54,411 nucleotides of DNA from Saprospiraceae bacterium (GTDB lineage Bacteria; Bacteroidota; Bacteroidia; Chitinophagales; Saprospiraceae): NCBI GenBank assembly GCA_022842725.1, contig JALHOZ010000030.1, positions 1 to 54,411 on the forward strand. Direction: 5' to 3'. A program made the translations under genes and the position numbers. Numbering within the stretch: the first letter of the stretch is position 1; every line of letters begins with the position of its first letter. Under the pieces are notes generated by a model. It was not told the DNA's origin, did not search any database, and was given only the letters and a program-made list of their open reading frames with translations. Positions 12,901 to 23,543 of the stretch are shown one piece after another.

Positions 12901-15900
12901 ACCTGCAGGGGTTACGGCAACATGGGCAAGTAATACCATTACGATCAGTGGCACACCAACGGCATCAGGAACTTTCAATTATACGATTCCTTTAACCGGC
13001 GGTTGTGGTGCAGTAAATGCCATAGGAACTATAACCGTCAACGCTAATCCAACAGCCCCGGTTGTGGGCACCATCACCCAACCAACCTGTACCACCCCAA
13101 CAGGAAGTGTGGTATTAAGCGGTCTTCCTGCTACAGGAAGCTGGACGATCTCCAGAGCACCTGGCGGAACAACATACAACGGAACAGGTACAAGCTTTAC
13201 CGTAACAGGACTTCCTGTAAATACAACGTTTACCTTTACAGTGACTAATAGCAATACCTGTACTTCACCTGCGTCTGCAAATGTAGCTATCAATCCAATC
13301 CCTTCAAATCCAACCCTAGGCGGCGCTTCTGCTGTATGTATTGGTTTGACTGCTAATGTCACTCCGGCTACCGCTGGTACATGGACAAGCAGCAACAATT
13401 CCGTAGCAAGTATCACCAATGCCGGATTGGTAACAGGAGTTACCGCAGGTTCGGTGACACTTACCTATACAAGAACAAGTGATGGTTGCAGTAATACAAG
13501 ACCATTTACAGTCAATACCAATCCAACGGCACCTGTTGTTGGTACTATCATCCAACCAACATGTAGCACCCCGGCCGGAAGTGTGGTATTAAACGGACTA
13601 CCTTCAACGGGAAGTTGGACGATTACCAGAACACCGGGCGGCGTTACCTACACCGGAACGGGAACTTCTTATACTGTAAATAACCTGCCTTCGGATAATA
13701 GTTATACTTTCACAGTAACCAATAATAATAGTTGTGTATCTTTATCATCTACTTCTGTAGGGATCGATGGTATACCAAGTATTCCAACACTTGGTGGAGA
13801 TGATGTGGTTTGTGTAGGTGGAACAGCAATTGTAACCCCAACAACGAGTGGTACATGGTTGTCAAGTAACACATCTGTTGCCACAATCACAAACGAAGGA
13901 GTGGTTACCGGAATCGCTCCGGGAATGGTGGTTTTGACTTATACCCGAAATAGCAACGGATGTTCAGGAACACGTGAATTTACCGTTTATGCCAATCCGA
14001 TTGCACCTGTCGTAGGTGCTATCACCCAACCTACGTGTACCACCCCAACCGGAAGTGTGGTATTAAGCGGTCTTCCATCAACAGGTAGTTGGACAATAAC
14101 CAGAACACCGGGCGGAACAACTTATACAGGCACAGGTACAAACTTCACCGTAACAGGACTTCCGATAAACTCCACGTATACATTTATGGTGACAAACAGC
14201 AATATTTGTTCGTCACCTCCATCGGCAAATGTAGCGATTATTGGTATTCCGGGTTTACCGGTCACTGGTGGATCCTCTTCTGTTTGTAAAGGAAGTATTG
14301 CCAATGTTACGCCTTCTTCTAACGGAACCTGGACTAGTAGTAATACAAACATTGCCACAGTCACCAATACGGGAATAGTAACCGGAATAACTACCGGAAC
14401 GGTTTCATTGACGTATACTCGAACAAGCGATGGATGTAGCAATTCATTGAGTTTTACAGTTAATCCGGTACCTAATGCTTCTATAGTTGCAAATATTACC
14501 CAATCATTTTGTATTACATGTCCTGAGCCGCAAGCTGCCTGTACTCCACCGACAACATGGGATCATGATAAATTAATAAATGGAACGGTGAGTTGGTCAT
14601 CATTGAACATAGGAGATCCTTCAAACATAACACAAAAAATCAAACTATCCGGTAGTGGAAAAGTTGTAGTTATGAATAATAATGTTTTATTAACGTCCTC
14701 AAATGGAGTCCTTTTTATAGAAGGTATAGAATTTATTGTTGACAACGGAAATTTAGCACTTACGGAATCAGGTGCCCGATTTATTTTGCATAATGGTTCC
14801 CTAAAAACTTTTGGAAATTTTGAACAGGTATCTAATTCGGGTATTTGTATTAGAAATTCTGAAATCGAAATCGGTGATGAAATGGACGGAGTTGTTTTTA
14901 ATAGCGGAGGTAACCCATCCTCTACAGCCAGTTGGATAAATGATGGCGGATACAGATATTTATTTAACAACCGTATTAATGTTACCCACAATTTTCAATT
15001 AACAAGTACGGGATCGGGTACGGGAATAAACGGGGTTGATGTCATTTGTAATTCTTGTATGGAAATTGGTGATCAAGGCGAAAATAACGCCTTGGATACT
15101 GATTTTGGTATTGCTGATAATAATGATTCCGGAAATTGGGATAATAATAACCGGCAATTTATTGTCAATTCTAAAATTGGCATTGCAAATGGAAACTTCC
15201 AGACAAGCAACAACACAATTTCAGTATGTAATTTATCTGTTAAGGTAAATAAAAGCGGAAGTTTTATCGTCAATTCAGGAATATTTGAGGGAAATCATAT
15301 CAATGTAGGCGTTGAAGATTTGTTTGAAAACAATGGAAATTGGACTGCTACCGGTATAACGTGGTATAGTGAAATAAATAATACAACCAATGTGCCGGGG
15401 GCAGGTTCTGAATCAACAAAAAACAATATATTAGCACAATACCTTACGCCTTGTGGTAATAATTATTCAATTATTTGTTCGGGTCAAAGTACAACTTTGA
15501 CAGCTCATGGCGGAACTTCATATTTGTGGAGTACAGGTTCAACCAATCCTTCCATCACGGTAAACCCCACAGTAAATACACTTTATACTGTTACTGTGAG
15601 TGATTCACAGGGTTGCACGGCGATTGCTTCACAAAATATAATTACGTTGTCCAATCCGACGGCACCGATTGTCGGAACTATCACCCAACCCACCTGTACC
15701 ACTCCGACAGGAAGTGTGGTTTTGAGCGGTTTGCCTTCTACAGGAAGCTGGACCATCATCAGAACACCTGGTGGAACAACTTATACAGGCACAGGTACAA
15801 GCTTTACGGTTACCGGACTTCCGGTTAATACTACATATAACTTTACGATAACGAATCAAAATAATTGTACATCTCTGTCATCTGCCGATGTTTCTATTAA

Positions 15901-18900
15901 TCAGGTTCCTGGTAGTCCTGTGATTAATGGTGCATCAGCAGTTTGTACAGGGAGTTCTGTAAATATATCACCTGCTTCCGGGGGTACATGGACGAGTAGC
16001 AATACATCCGTAGCCACCATCACCAATGCCGGACTGGTAACCGGAGTAGCCGCAGGATCAGTGACACTAACCTATACAAGAACAATTGATGGATGTAGCA
16101 ATACACGACCATTTACAGTAAATGCGAACCCATTAGCACCAGTAGGTACCATCACTCAACCTACGTGTACCAACCCAACCGGAAGTGTTATATTAAATGG
16201 TCTTCCTGCTACAGGAAATTACACCATCAATCAATCACCAGGCGGAATTCCTTACAACGCAAGCGGTTCAACCTTTACCATCAGTGGTTTATCACCTAAT
16301 ACAAATTATACATTTACGGTGACAAGTGCTCAGAATTGTACATCTCCGTCTTCAGCAACGGTCAATATAGCCGGCATTCCTTCTTCTCCGTCAGTTCAGA
16401 TAAATTTTAACGGATCTGTTTGTTTTGAAACCAATAAACAATTGTCTGCTTTGGTATCCGGAGGAGTTGGTCCATTTTCTTACAGCTGGACAGGTCCTTC
16501 AGGTTTTACCGCCAATACCCAAAATGTACAGATACCTGTTAATGGTAATTATTTCGTTACAGTTACTGATGTTAATTTGTGTACTGCCGTGACTTCCGGT
16601 TTTGTTTACCAAAGATATGAACCTTTTGTGGTCAGTCTTCAAACCAGAGTTTGCGAAGGTCAAAATGTCACTCTTGATGTCAACAGTCCTTCTGCTGTAA
16701 GTTATCTTTGGGGTAGCAATGCCGGAAATAACACAACCAAAATGGTTACTGTTACACCTCAGGTACCATCAAGTACCTATCTGGTTACAGTTACCAATGA
16801 TCTGGGATGTACAGCAGTACCTCAAATTACCATTCAGGTTGATCCCAGACCTATAGTGTCAATCACCGGTTCAAACATCATTTGTCAGGAACAAACCACA
16901 CAACTATCTCCCTCAACTGGAGGGACCTGGGTTAGTACCAATCCCGGAGTTGCAACAATAAACAACAGTGGTCTTGTCACCGGAATTTCGGCAGGAACAG
17001 CTACATTTGTTTTTACCAGCAGTACAACAAATTGTGCTTCTCATCCATCAGCTCCGGTTACGGTACATGCCAAACCTGTAGTAGTTGTGACCGGTCCGAA
17101 CCCAATTTGTATTGGCCAAACCACTACACTTTCACCTTCTACAGGAGGAACATGGACAAGTTCAAATGTTTCCGTTGCTACTGTTAATAACAGCGGTATT
17201 GTCACCGGTATTTCAAACGGATCTGCTACATTTACTTATACGAATACCTCGACTTCTTGTGTTTCAAATGCAAGTACTGCGGTAATTTTTCAAAATATTC
17301 CTTCTGCTACGATCACTGGCAATGGTTCTGTTTGTGAATCCTCCAATATTATTCTGAATGCATCAGTACCAGGTGGAACCTGGACGAGTTCGAATCATGC
17401 AGTAGCTGTAATAAATAATTCAGGTATTGTCAGCGGTATCAGCCCCGGAATTGTCACCATTACCTATCAATATGGCACAGGAGTTTGTAGCGGTCAGGTT
17501 CAAAAAAGTATAGAAGTTTTGGATAAACCTGTAATTTCTTACACCGGAGACCAAACCATCTGTGTCGGGCAGACGACATCGTTATCATCAGGTCAGTCAG
17601 GTAATTGGACAAGTTCAAACCCAATGATTGCAATCATCAGCCAAAGCGGCGTGGTGACAGGAGTCAGCGGTGGTGTGGCGACATTTACATTTGAAAATCT
17701 TGCAACCGGATGTCTTTCTGATGCATCTGAAGTGCTTACTGTTTACGAAAAGCCAACCGTAAGCCTCACAGGGCCTTCCACCATTTGTTTGGGAAGAACA
17801 ACTCAGGTTACACCTTCATCCGGAGGTGTTTGGACAAGCTCAAATCCTTTGGTAGCCACCATTACCAATAATGGCGTGATTACATCAACGGGTATTGGAA
17901 CAACATCCTTCACCTTTACAGACAATCTCACCGGTTGTTCTTCTGACGGAAACATATCTGTTTCAGTCGGAGCCGCAATATCAGCTATGATGGATTATCA
18001 TGGAAATATTTGTCTGACAGATACCTCAAAACTATCCGTCATTCCTTCAGGAGGCACACCGGCATTTTCATACCAATGGGTAGGACCTCTTGGATTTACC
18101 GGAAATACACAAATCATTGACATCAATGCAAATGGTAATTATTTTGTAACCATCACAGATGCTTTAGGCTGTAAGGCTAATCTTTCAGGTTTTGTTTATC
18201 AGAGATTTGATCCGTTTATTGTAAATCTTTCTTCATCAGTGTGTGAAGGTCAGAGTGTCAATCTTTCTGTAAATGCGCCAACGGCCGTATCTTACTTATG
18301 GAGTTCGAATGCCTCAAATGCAGTAACATCTTCAGTTCAGGTAATACCTGTTCTGCCTTCTTCAGCATATTTTGTTACAGTTACCAATAATTTGGGTTGT
18401 AAAGCCGTTGCAAATGCCTCTGTTTTGGTCAATCCTAAGCCTGTAGTTAACATAACCGGTGGAAACACCATTTGTATAGGTCAGACCACAACCATGACAC
18501 CTTCATCAGGCGGTAGCTGGGTCGCTTTACATCCTTCTGTTGCCACCATTACACAAGCAGGTGTGGTCACAGGAACAGGTTTCGGAAACGCAAGATTTTT
18601 ATTTACAAACTCTACTACAGGTTGTACATCTGATACATCAGGTATTGTCTCAGTCAATAGTTCGACCAATATAGCTTTTGTCGGACCTTCATCTGTTTGT
18701 GCCGGCGATCAGACATCTGTGAGTCCGGGATCAGGTGGCAGTTGGGTTTCATCAAATACATCCGTTGCTACTGTTAATAATGCAGGTCTGGTGGTTGCAC
18801 TTTCTCCTGGTGTTGCTCAATTGACATATACCAATAATTTAGGGTGTACCACAAACGGATCACTGTCCGTTACGGTACACGACAAACCGGCAATCCTTTT

Positions 18901-21900
18901 GGACGGACCATCACAAATTTGTATCGGATCAACCACAAGATTTTTACCATCCAACGGAGGTACATGGACAACTTCCCATGCTTCCATAGCTTCCATAAAT
19001 AATTCAGGATTGGTGACCGGAATATCACAAGGAACAGCACGGTTTGTTTATACCAATGCATTTACCGGTTGTAAATCTGATTCCTCCACAACAATCAATA
19101 TATTACCAAGACCTGTTGTTCAGATTACAGGAAATAATCCGATATGTGTGGGTTCTTCTACTACGTTATCTCCAAATACCGGAGGAATGTGGATGAGTAG
19201 TAACCCATCCGTGGCCAGTGTCACAAATGCCGGTGTTGTCAACGGTTTGGGACAAGGGAATGTAAACTTTACATTTACCAATAATACCACCGGATGTTCC
19301 AGTCTTCCAACTGCACCACTTACCGTAAATGCCAGACCGGTTGTTTCAGTCACTGGTCCTAACGGAATTTGTATTGGCGGAACAACTACATTGTCTCCTT
19401 CGACCGGAGGAACATGGACAGTTGTAAATCCATCTGTTGCATCGGTGTCCAATGCCGGATTAGTAACTGGTTTGGCACCAGGATCAACAGGTTTTATATT
19501 TACAAATGCATCAACAGGATGTATATCAAATGCTACCAACAATGTAACAGTATACGGCAGACCGACAGTAAATATCAACAGTACATCTATTTGTGTCGGA
19601 GCAACTACCACCGTGACACCTTCAACAGGAGGCGTTTGGACCTCATCCAACCCGGCAGTTGCCACGGTTAATGGTTCAGGATTGGTGACAGGAGTTTCAG
19701 CTGGACAGGTTAGTTTTACTTTTACTGAAAATTCAACCGGTTGTACATCCAATCCGACGTCAACTTTGCAGGTTTTTGGAAAACCTGTAGTATCCATAAC
19801 TGGTCCGACAAACATTTGTGTTGGTCAGACTACAACTTTACAACCTATAACAGGAGGTGCCTGGTCAAGTTTGTCTCCTTCAGTAGCAACAGTTTCCAAT
19901 TCGGGAATCGTTACAGGAGTTGGTAATGGTTCAGCTCAGTTTGTCTTTACCAGCAATCAGGGTTGTGCTTCTGATCCTTCCGGAAATGTAACAGTAAACG
20001 CACGACCTGTTGTAATAATAACCGGACTTAACCCGATTTGTATAGGTACAACAACTCAATTGTCTCCTGCATCAGGAGGAACATGGGTTTCATCTCATCC
20101 ATCCGTTGCCTCTGTAAATAATTCCGGATTGGTTACGGGAATGGCAGCCGGAGGATCACGTTTTGTATTTACACAAACTTCTACAGGATGTTCTTCTGAC
20201 TCATCCTCTTTGATAACGGTTAATGCACCGCCGGTAGTAAATCTTCTAGGATCTCCGTCTATATGTATTGGTCAGACGTCTCAGGTTAGCCCGACAGCAG
20301 GAGGAACCTGGATGTCATTGAATCCGACCATTGCCACAGTATCCAATGTTGGTCTTGTCACCGGAGTCAGTGCCGGTCAGGCAAGCTTCAAATTTGTTCA
20401 AACAAGTACCGGTTGTGAAAACACTTTGTCAAATGTAATCACTGTAAGACCAAGACCTGACATTTCTTTGTCGGGACCTTCACAGATTTGTATTGGTGCA
20501 ACCACACAATTTACACCGACCAGTGGGGGAACCTGGACATCTCTGATGACATCTGTTGCTACGATCAACAATTCAGGTTTGGTTACCGGTATCTCACAGG
20601 GACAGGCGACTTTCAGATTTACCAGTGCTTCTACAGGATGTACTTCTTTAGCTTCCGCTCCGGTAACGGTTTTAGGCAGACCGACGGTATTGTTAGACGG
20701 ACCAAACAGTATTTGTATAGGAAATAATACACAGGTGTTGCCTAATTCAGGTGGCAGTTGGTCTTCAACCAATCCTTTGGTTGCTACCGTTAGTTTGACC
20801 GGTTTGGTGACCGGTGTAGGAGCAGGTACAGCACAATTTATTTTTACAGAAGAAAATACAGGTTGTGTGTCCAATCCTACCACAGCGATCACCGTATTTA
20901 ACGGAGCAACGGTTAGTTTATCCGGACCTTCTTCCATCTGTACCGGCTACAATTCAACATTGTCATCATCGACTTCAGGTGTTTGGTATAGTACCAACCC
21001 TATGATAGCCGAAGTTTCCTCTAACGGAATGGTCACAGGTATCGCACCGGGTAAAGTAAGTTTTTACTTTCAACAATCGGGAACTGGCTGTTTGTCTTAT
21101 TTGCCGGATGATATTTTAACTGTAACACAATGTATTGATGCTGATTTTAATGTCACTGCCGTCAATGTACCGTTGACCGGAGATGTTCACACCAACGATG
21201 AAGTTCCTGTGGGTACCACCTACAGTACAAACCCTTATCTTGTCGGGAAACCCGACGGAAGTTCGGCTACACTGACCATGTTGAATAACGGAAAATACAC
21301 TTTCACGGCAGATAAGCCGGGTACGTACCTTTACAATGTGCCTGTGTGTATACCGGGAATGGGTTCTTCTTGCCCCGTATCTGCATTGATTATTACAGTG
21401 GTCAATCCATTTACACAAAGTCATAATTTGATTACCAATTTAGATATAACCTATACTATACAAGATCAACCCGTTAATTTTAATGCTCAAGTGAATGATG
21501 ATTGTATTTCTGCTTCCGGCTGTATGGTTGACCCTCAAATGATTACGGTGATAGTTCCACCGAATCACGGGAATGCTATCATCCTTACAGACGGAAGTTT
21601 GTTGTACACGCCTGCTTCCGGTTTTATTGGTTTTGATACCCTGACTTATCAGGTGTGTGCAACCAATAATGCCGGAAACTGCAGGAGCGCCCAATTGATT
21701 GTGACTGTGATGTCTTCCGACGCATCCAACAGTCTGGCAGCAGCCGATGATTTTTACTCTATTCCGAAAGGCGGAGTTGTCAGTGATGCCAATGTATTAT
21801 TCAATGATTTTGACCCGGAAGGTGGCAAAATCAGTATTATTCCGCAAGGAAGTGTCCAAAATCCCGTTGTGTTAGTGGCAGGTTCGTATCACATCAATTC

Positions 21901-22930
21901 AGAAGGTGTGTTACATTTTGAAGCCTCGCCCACTTTCACAGGACCTTTTGACATCGTCTACACGATTTGCGATTCAGTCAATTTTTGTGTGAACGCTACA
22001 GCTCATATATTAGTGGTGGACAATATGAAACTGCGCATCAGAGCTTACCTTGAAGGAGCTTTGATGGAAAACAAAGATGCGGTTTCTTCTACCGGACGTC
22101 CATTAATGAGAGACGATTTGAGAAATAATAAATTTACAAACAGCAACATCATACCAAGCATTGATCCTTACAGCAATCCTGTCGGGTTTATCGATATAAG
22201 TCATCGTTTTGACCATGTTGGCTCATCAGGGAGTGCTGCTTTAACCACTATTCAACATCCAAATACTGTTTTTGCTGTCACAGGTGAAAATGCCATCGTG
22301 GATTGGGTTTTTATCGAATTAAGATCCAAAGAAAATTATGGCGAGGTTATAGGCACACGATCTGCGCTCATCCAAAGAGATGGCGATGTAGTGGATTTGG
22401 ACGGTGTCAGCTTCGTGGAATTCCCGGGTTTAAATGTGGACAGCTGTTACGTAGTTTTGAAACACAGAAACCACCTCGGTGTCATGTCTTTGAAAATTGC
22501 TACCGGTGACCTTGTGGACTTTACTTCGCCTTCCACTCCGGTATTTGATTACGGAACCGGCAAAAACGATGGTTATGACTATACGGGTCTGGCTCAAAAA
22601 GCCGATGTTGCTCTGGGATATATGTCTCTTTGGGCTGGTGATTTTGATGGTAGCGGAAAAATTAAGTTTGTGAATCCCGATGATGATCAGAACTTCCTTT
22701 TTATCGAAGTACTTTTTTATCCGACCAATACAGATTTCGTAGCCAATTATAATTTTGTGCACGGATACCTTCAGGGTGATTATGACCTGAACGGAAAATC
22801 CAAATATGACAATCCTGATGATGATAAAAATATGTTGTTTTATCAGGTTCTGTTCTATCCGTTAAACACAAATTATACTTCTAATTTTAACTTTATAACG
22901 GAGCAGGTACCTCCGAAAAATATTAATTAA
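3980..22930 (+). CDS. Giant 6316-residue modular surface adhesin-like protein
   Basis: Likely an exported adhesin or cell-surface fibre. Modules in order, with rough residues: signal peptide 1-48 (cleavage after SHAYA); glycine-rich domain 54-268; Ig/PKD-like and carbohydrate-binding-like jelly-roll domains to about 1200 ([25 protein letters not shown]); LamG-like domain about 1530-1750; another CBM-like domain about 1780-1920; ten 86-residue Ig-like repeats 2166-3023; alternating QPTC-type and BIG_2-like modules to 3500; a beta-helix-like insert 3509-3827; a long BIG_2-like array to about 5717, giving 21 recognisable BIG_2 modules in all, most with one Cys near each end; two cadherin/Big_9-like domains about 5718-6014; and a C-terminal module with two Asp-rich copies near 6220 and 6266. 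It lacks the normal T9SS tail. The frame is intact over 18.9 kb, which argues for function. Confidence 0.9.
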   Translation: MNVYPYFLKPATSLCRFPAFHSILWSRVALLFVVVSSVSLTFVSHAYAAPSPVPPLNTFTFYQNPGTYNYVIPPGVTSITVEVWGGGGRGGSRTTGTAGTGGGGGGAYSRRTVAVTPGQIYVVNVGVGSTSNTTPGGDTWVSPNTVGNALVLAKGGNSAANNVTTGATGGAAGSGIGDVRFSGGNGANAPSTTSSGGGGSSAGISANGTNASGTTGGVAPLNGGNGANGRTTAGSGTAGSLPGGGGSGAVRGTTGSPAGGAGAHGKVQINLTFDVNAGPDQTQCNNAMFQVSTNPPLAGYSFSWSVVSGTGFIYDNWSTNTQITVPAGSSATVRLSVTDGTTTITDDVVLTNTTSCTPSCVNPVNINGDLEQQGTANAYNLSFQGTPASVIFQNSNPVGWAERYGTATPNTTSFTGAYYLNKTGVNGDPHSGSKFIYMAGEGICLSNLKTWQNISCGKTYRVSVWVAAYSNSGTQSSSPFAIEFNGGGPNVPSFAIAETLRAPASASWNNLNWQRYSFEFTIPSTGYEWGDFLFTTFDNVNGIVIDDMCVEEVFNGAHADAGPDQYKCDNSFTMSANTPASGFTGSWSVVSGSASVSNVSSPTSPVTLTSGNAARLRWTMTRSGTNTFYAINPEKEGGFESCCSPYDNGWTEVNNATNKWVVGTGGGSTGGSQAAYISNNGGTSAAYNITTAQTSHLYRDVTIHPNASGINLQFDWQNMGESGFDRLLVYTAPTTLDPAAGTPASSSTTLTGATLVSTLNLHSRQHFTNELISLPASLAGTTFRLIFTWQNNNTGGTNWLAAVVDNVSLSYTLTSCNDFDEVTIVNNTANTGLTVNNANICPGTSATLTATGCNAGNLLWSNGATSNSITVFPATTSTYSVTCTPVPSANLLTNGNFESATNLQGWTNWDNASITTNPADVYAGSKAVFLNGSVSYAGVAQGFATTPGQRFRVRFYAKTTNSNALPLVRYHVYDNISNTLDDGEGVHITSTNYQLYEFFVTTPPNTTWVTFFAETSDKGGLYVDDFEVVSINGCTSTALSTVTVGETNVVQNPEFNSGTTSWELYAQGGAAATLNHDNTSQLSGVNSARINISTATGTDWHVQFVENGLTLEAGKTYTLSFRARAAAARVINASVDLGQDPWTNYLYQNVNVTTTGQLFTYTFTQPAGTSNGRVVFNLGQSNQTVWIDDVKLFEACSAICDPNNSNAPPFCAPSPICNSSNTINWSQSINSTNGNPGLVRFVACGGTVTYTLPISLPAEFNGPVSVNITDAVSWDGYSGRNTVSQSNESWRVLFRKNGSTVYASPFTNDVPDNVNQGYWRGSLGSATFLPNGADQIIIEHWGVSNNNTACNSVIPASVCISYAVCTPPAAPTTTSASRCGPGTVTLTAAGCSGGTLRWYTASSGGSSIGTGASFTTPSISSTTTYFVACESGGCESTTRTAAVATVNNVNAFVSGILNLCPSNNTTTLTGNGGGTYVWSTGATTSSITVSPVSTTTYTLTVTNGGCSTAVTATVNVGLSCCAGHVTSNIIAEYNFSEGTGSVVNDVSGFGTPLNLTIQNPANTTWVTGCGLRINSSTRIASTGNATKIRTALQATNAMTVEAWVQAANTTQNGPARIVSMSTNTSERNFTLGQGTSGGPGTVWAFRTRQSGTNDWNGMPERTTTANSATTNLTHLVFTRDAAGVERFYINGVQNATWTQTGNFSNWSDYVLNLGNEQTNDRPWLGTLYNVIIYSNALSAAEVTQNFSAGSKGDCSNCPPPDCITQLCAPLSCPSGNCYTNNLIVNPDFETNVNNWIASNGQVSQGGGGRYGNFIQVNVSDLAGTYTAYQDVNFGAGQGYRFEGNVAKHGVNNNVKVYLEFYNGSTYLSKTADFNVTMNFDGWNWENFGFQGLTPANTTKIRIVAWCNGNAIKMDKVSLIGCTNITSSANANNVCVGGTINLTSAINLNNVNPVKQLVSNGGFVSGSVTGFSTDVPSGSFGFTTNPQNANGSWVWGTDNTTGTGNLMWFSDDNAASNRRQWFNTYTVVPNTTYTLSFWVRNVWSGGSNPTLFWTVNGTQVGSTITPAFGSNWVQLSTTWNSGSNTSATFAVVLQTNSWNFDFALDDISITGTETTYLWSGPNSYSSSLQNNNLTNAISSMAGTYAVITSAGNGCTASSNVNVVVNSNNTVTTNATRTLCVNTALSPTISHTTTGATGIGTVTGLPTGVTAAWAGNTITISGTPTASGTFNYTIPLTGGCGAVNATGTITVTANNTVTTNATRTLCINTALSPTITHTTTGATGIGTTTGLPTGVTAAWAGNTITISGTPTASGTFNYTIPLTGGCGAVNATGTITVTANNTATTNATRTLCVNTALSPTITHTTTGATGIGTATGLPAGVTAVWASNTITISGTPTASGTFNYTIPLTGGCGAVNATGTITVTANNTVTGIGSATTCINTAISTITHTTTGATGIGTVTGLPTGVTAAWASNTITISGTPTASGTFNYTIPLTGGCGAVNATGTITVTANNTVTTNATRTLCINTALSPTITHTTTGATGIGTATDLPAGVTATWASNTITISGTPTVSGTFNYTIPLTGGCGVVNAIGTITVNAINTVTSNATRTLCINTALSPTITHTTTGATGIGTATGLPAGVTATWASNTITISGTPTASGTFNYTIPLTGGCGNINATGTITVTANNTVTTNASRTLCINTALSPTITHTTTGATGIGTATGLPSGVTASWASNTITISGTPTASGTFNYTIPLTGGCGAINATGTITVTPNNTVTGIGSATTCINTAITTITHTTTGATGIGIATGLPTGVTAAWASNTISISGTPTASGTFNYTIPLTGGCGTVNATGTITVTANNTVTTNATRTLCVNTALSPTITHTTTGATGIGTATGLPAGVTAAWASNTITISGTPTASGTFNYTIPLTGGCGAINATGTITVTPNNTVTGIGSATTCINTAITTITHTTTGATGIGTATGLPAGVTATWASNTITISGTPTASGTFNYTIPLTGGCGAVNAIGTITVNANPTAPVVGTITQPTCTTPTGSVVLSGLPATGSWTISRAPGGTTYNGTGTSFTVTGLPVNTTFTFTVTNSNTCTSPASANVAINPIPSNPTLGGASAVCIGLTANVTPATAGTWTSSNNSVASITNAGLVTGVTAGSVTLTYTRTSDGCSNTRPFTVNTNPTAPVVGTIIQPTCSTPAGSVVLNGLPSTGSWTITRTPGGVTYTGTGTSYTVNNLPSDNSYTFTVTNNNSCVSLSSTSVGIDGIPSIPTLGGDDVVCVGGTAIVTPTTSGTWLSSNTSVATITNEGVVTGIAPGMVVLTYTRNSNGCSGTREFTVYANPIAPVVGAITQPTCTTPTGSVVLSGLPSTGSWTITRTPGGTTYTGTGTNFTVTGLPINSTYTFMVTNSNICSSPPSANVAIIGIPGLPVTGGSSSVCKGSIANVTPSSNGTWTSSNTNIATVTNTGIVTGITTGTVSLTYTRTSDGCSNSLSFTVNPVPNASIVANITQSFCITCPEPQAACTPPTTWDHDKLINGTVSWSSLNIGDPSNITQKIKLSGSGKVVVMNNNVLLTSSNGVLFIEGIEFIVDNGNLALTESGARFILHNGSLKTFGNFEQVSNSGICIRNSEIEIGDEMDGVVFNSGGNPSSTASWINDGGYRYLFNNRINVTHNFQLTSTGSGTGINGVDVICNSCMEIGDQGENNALDTDFGIADNNDSGNWDNNNRQFIVNSKIGIANGNFQTSNNTISVCNLSVKVNKSGSFIVNSGIFEGNHINVGVEDLFENNGNWTATGITWYSEINNTTNVPGAGSESTKNNILAQYLTPCGNNYSIICSGQSTTLTAHGGTSYLWSTGSTNPSITVNPTVNTLYTVTVSDSQGCTAIASQNIITLSNPTAPIVGTITQPTCTTPTGSVVLSGLPSTGSWTIIRTPGGTTYTGTGTSFTVTGLPVNTTYNFTITNQNNCTSLSSADVSINQVPGSPVINGASAVCTGSSVNISPASGGTWTSSNTSVATITNAGLVTGVAAGSVTLTYTRTIDGCSNTRPFTVNANPLAPVGTITQPTCTNPTGSVILNGLPATGNYTINQSPGGIPYNASGSTFTISGLSPNTNYTFTVTSAQNCTSPSSATVNIAGIPSSPSVQINFNGSVCFETNKQLSALVSGGVGPFSYSWTGPSGFTANTQNVQIPVNGNYFVTVTDVNLCTAVTSGFVYQRYEPFVVSLQTRVCEGQNVTLDVNSPSAVSYLWGSNAGNNTTKMVTVTPQVPSSTYLVTVTNDLGCTAVPQITIQVDPRPIVSITGSNIICQEQTTQLSPSTGGTWVSTNPGVATINNSGLVTGISAGTATFVFTSSTTNCASHPSAPVTVHAKPVVVVTGPNPICIGQTTTLSPSTGGTWTSSNVSVATVNNSGIVTGISNGSATFTYTNTSTSCVSNASTAVIFQNIPSATITGNGSVCESSNIILNASVPGGTWTSSNHAVAVINNSGIVSGISPGIVTITYQYGTGVCSGQVQKSIEVLDKPVISYTGDQTICVGQTTSLSSGQSGNWTSSNPMIAIISQSGVVTGVSGGVATFTFENLATGCLSDASEVLTVYEKPTVSLTGPSTICLGRTTQVTPSSGGVWTSSNPLVATITNNGVITSTGIGTTSFTFTDNLTGCSSDGNISVSVGAAISAMMDYHGNICLTDTSKLSVIPSGGTPAFSYQWVGPLGFTGNTQIIDINANGNYFVTITDALGCKANLSGFVYQRFDPFIVNLSSSVCEGQSVNLSVNAPTAVSYLWSSNASNAVTSSVQVIPVLPSSAYFVTVTNNLGCKAVANASVLVNPKPVVNITGGNTICIGQTTTMTPSSGGSWVALHPSVATITQAGVVTGTGFGNARFLFTNSTTGCTSDTSGIVSVNSSTNIAFVGPSSVCAGDQTSVSPGSGGSWVSSNTSVATVNNAGLVVALSPGVAQLTYTNNLGCTTNGSLSVTVHDKPAILLDGPSQICIGSTTRFLPSNGGTWTTSHASIASINNSGLVTGISQGTARFVYTNAFTGCKSDSSTTINILPRPVVQITGNNPICVGSSTTLSPNTGGMWMSSNPSVASVTNAGVVNGLGQGNVNFTFTNNTTGCSSLPTAPLTVNARPVVSVTGPNGICIGGTTTLSPSTGGTWTVVNPSVASVSNAGLVTGLAPGSTGFIFTNASTGCISNATNNVTVYGRPTVNINSTSICVGATTTVTPSTGGVWTSSNPAVATVNGSGLVTGVSAGQVSFTFTENSTGCTSNPTSTLQVFGKPVVSITGPTNICVGQTTTLQPITGGAWSSLSPSVATVSNSGIVTGVGNGSAQFVFTSNQGCASDPSGNVTVNARPVVIITGLNPICIGTTTQLSPASGGTWVSSHPSVASVNNSGLVTGMAAGGSRFVFTQTSTGCSSDSSSLITVNAPPVVNLLGSPSICIGQTSQVSPTAGGTWMSLNPTIATVSNVGLVTGVSAGQASFKFVQTSTGCENTLSNVITVRPRPDISLSGPSQICIGATTQFTPTSGGTWTSLMTSVATINNSGLVTGISQGQATFRFTSASTGCTSLASAPVTVLGRPTVLLDGPNSICIGNNTQVLPNSGGSWSSTNPLVATVSLTGLVTGVGAGTAQFIFTEENTGCVSNPTTAITVFNGATVSLSGPSSICTGYNSTLSSSTSGVWYSTNPMIAEVSSNGMVTGIAPGKVSFYFQQSGTGCLSYLPDDILTVTQCIDADFNVTAVNVPLTGDVHTNDEVPVGTTYSTNPYLVGKPDGSSATLTMLNNGKYTFTADKPGTYLYNVPVCIPGMGSSCPVSALIITVVNPFTQSHNLITNLDITYTIQDQPVNFNAQVNDDCISASGCMVDPQMITVIVPPNHGNAIILTDGSLLYTPASGFIGFDTLTYQVCATNNAGNCRSAQLIVTVMSSDASNSLAAADDFYSIPKGGVVSDANVLFNDFDPEGGKISIIPQGSVQNPVVLVAGSYHINSEGVLHFEASPTFTGPFDIVYTICDSVNFCVNATAHILVVDNMKLRIRAYLEGALMENKDAVSSTGRPLMRDDLRNNKFTNSNIIPSIDPYSNPVGFIDISHRFDHVGSSGSAALTTIQHPNTVFAVTGENAIVDWVFIELRSKENYGEVIGTRSALIQRDGDVVDLDGVSFVEFPGLNVDSCYVVLKHRNHLGVMSLKIATGDLVDFTSPSTPVFDYGTGKNDGYDYTGLAQKADVALGYMSLWAGDFDGSGKIKFVNPDDDQNFLFIEVLFYPTNTDFVANYNFVHGYLQGDYDLNGKSKYDNPDDDKNMLFYQVLFYPLNTNYTSNFNFITEQVPPKNIN
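10474..13046 (+). repeat. Ten tandem 255-258 bp repeats inside the giant gene
   Basis: Ten in-frame copies encode an 85-86-residue Ig-like unit beginning [13 protein letters not shown] or [13 protein letters not shown] and ending [16 protein letters not shown]. Copies 4, 8 and 10 are the GIGSATTC variant and each follows a TRTLC copy, so two-unit blocks appear to have been duplicated. DNA identity between copies is very high, typical of recent slippage or recombination. Confidence 0.9.
14505..15460 (+). other. Beta-helix-like insert within the Ig array (part of the giant gene)
   Basis: About 320 residues here do not repeat and do not resemble the Ig modules on either side. Short periodic strand-like stretches ([41 protein letters not shown]-like rungs) suggest a right-handed parallel beta-helix. 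The DNA is AT-richer than the flanking repeats. The fold is an inference from the pattern of alternating hydrophobics and Asn/Gly turns. Confidence 0.5.
22020..22930 (+). other. C-terminal module with duplicated Asp-rich motif (part of the giant gene)
   Basis: The last 300 residues begin [14 protein letters not shown], pass a [19 protein letters not shown] strand region, and end with two copies of the pattern GD(F/Y)DxxGKxK(F/Y)xNPDDD(Q/K)N followed by VLFYPxN, closing on EQVP. The Asp spacing resembles calcium-binding dockerin or EF-hand loops. From memory, similar tails close many large Bacteroidota surface proteins in place of the T9SS type A domain. Confidence 0.6.
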
Positions 22931-22967
22931 CGGGAGACCGCTTGTTATTCCGAGACGAGTGCGTCTG

Positions 22968-22995
22968 AGAGAGGGCAATGGCCCTCTCTTTTTTT
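22968..22995 (+). terminator. Rho-independent terminator of the giant gene
   Basis: AGAGAGGGC and GCCCTCTCT form a 9-bp perfect stem with an AATG loop and run into seven T residues, 38 bp after the stop codon. A small AGACG/CGTCT hairpin precedes it. Confidence 0.93.
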
Positions 22996-23075
22996 GCCCT
23001 TTCCTCAACGAAAAATACTTTATACCAACAAAAAAGCCACTGTTATAAGTAATTTGTGTTAAAATTTCCTTAAAG

Positions 23076-23091
23076 TACGAAGCATTTCGTA
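23076..23091. promoter_or_regulatory. BlaI-type operator O1
   Basis: TACGAAGCATTTCGTA is a dyad (TACGAA-N4-TTCGTA) of the size and type bound by BlaI/MecI dimers. It lies just upstream of the -33 element. With O2 it also forms an 18-base inverted repeat with one mismatch. Confidence 0.75.
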
Positions 23092-23097
23092 GTGTGA

Positions 23098-23129
23098 TTT
23101 GTTACTACGAAATACTTCGTATATATTTG
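23098..23129 (+). promoter_or_regulatory. Bacteroidota-type promoter of the blaI-blaR1 pair
   Basis: TTTG at 23098-23101 and TATATTTG at 23122-23129 match TTTG-N20-TAnnTTTG exactly with a 20-nt spacer. The start codon at 23151 would leave a leader of roughly 15 nt. The second operator fills the spacer. Confidence 0.8.
23106..23121. promoter_or_regulatory. BlaI-type operator O2
   Basis: TACGAAATACTTCGTA is a second TACGAA-N4-TTCGTA dyad, 30 bp from the first, or about three helical turns. It occupies the promoter spacer, so a bound repressor would block the sigma factor. Confidence 0.75.
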
Positions 23130-23150
23130 CAGGGTCAATTCACAACAAAC

Positions 23151-23531
23151 ATGCTTAAACCCACAGAATCTGAGTTGGAAATTTTAAAAGTTTTATGGCA
23201 ACATGGACCTTCAACGGTTCGTTTTGTCAATGATACGTTGAATGAACAAAGGGAAATAGGGTATACCACCACCTTAAAATTGCTTCAGATCATGAACGAA
23301 AAAGGATTAACGGTCAGGGATGCCGATCAGAAAACACATATTTACAGGGCCACCATCACAGAAGCCGATACAAAAAACAGGTTTATTGATGATTTTGTAA
23401 AAAATTTGTTTCACGGTTCCGCTATGAACATGGTCATGCAAACATTGGGAAACAACAAAATCAGTCAAAAAGAAATGGATGACCTGAAACAGATCATTCA
23501 AAAAATAGAAAACCGGGATCACAACAAATAA
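23151..23531 (+). CDS. BlaI/MecI family winged-helix repressor
   Basis: A 126-residue DNA-binding repressor, cytoplasmic, expected to dimerise and silence its own operon until the membrane protease partner signals. The N-terminus reads LKPTESELEILKVLWQHGP, the classic BlaI/MecI helix start. It continues with GYTTTLKLLQIMNEKGL, the recognition helix and wing region, and a C-terminal helical part for dimerisation. The ATG at 23151 fits the family length; the frame runs 19 codons further upstream, but that extension would overlap operator O2 and the promoter. The M56 peptidase gene follows after 12 bp. In Bacteroidota such pairs often respond to envelope or oxidative stress rather than to beta-lactams; the signal here is unknown. 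Confidence 0.93.
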   Translation: MLKPTESELEILKVLWQHGPSTVRFVNDTLNEQREIGYTTTLKLLQIMNEKGLTVRDADQKTHIYRATITEADTKNRFIDDFVKNLFHGSAMNMVMQTLGNNKISQKEMDDLKQIIQKIENRDHNK

Positions 23532-23543
23532 AAACTTACCTTT

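Noticed and set aside
10345-13419. Regularly spaced leftward frames opposite the Ig-like repeats
   Set aside because: They recur every 255-258 bp because the coding repeats do, and they encode low-complexity Val/Pro/Ala strings.
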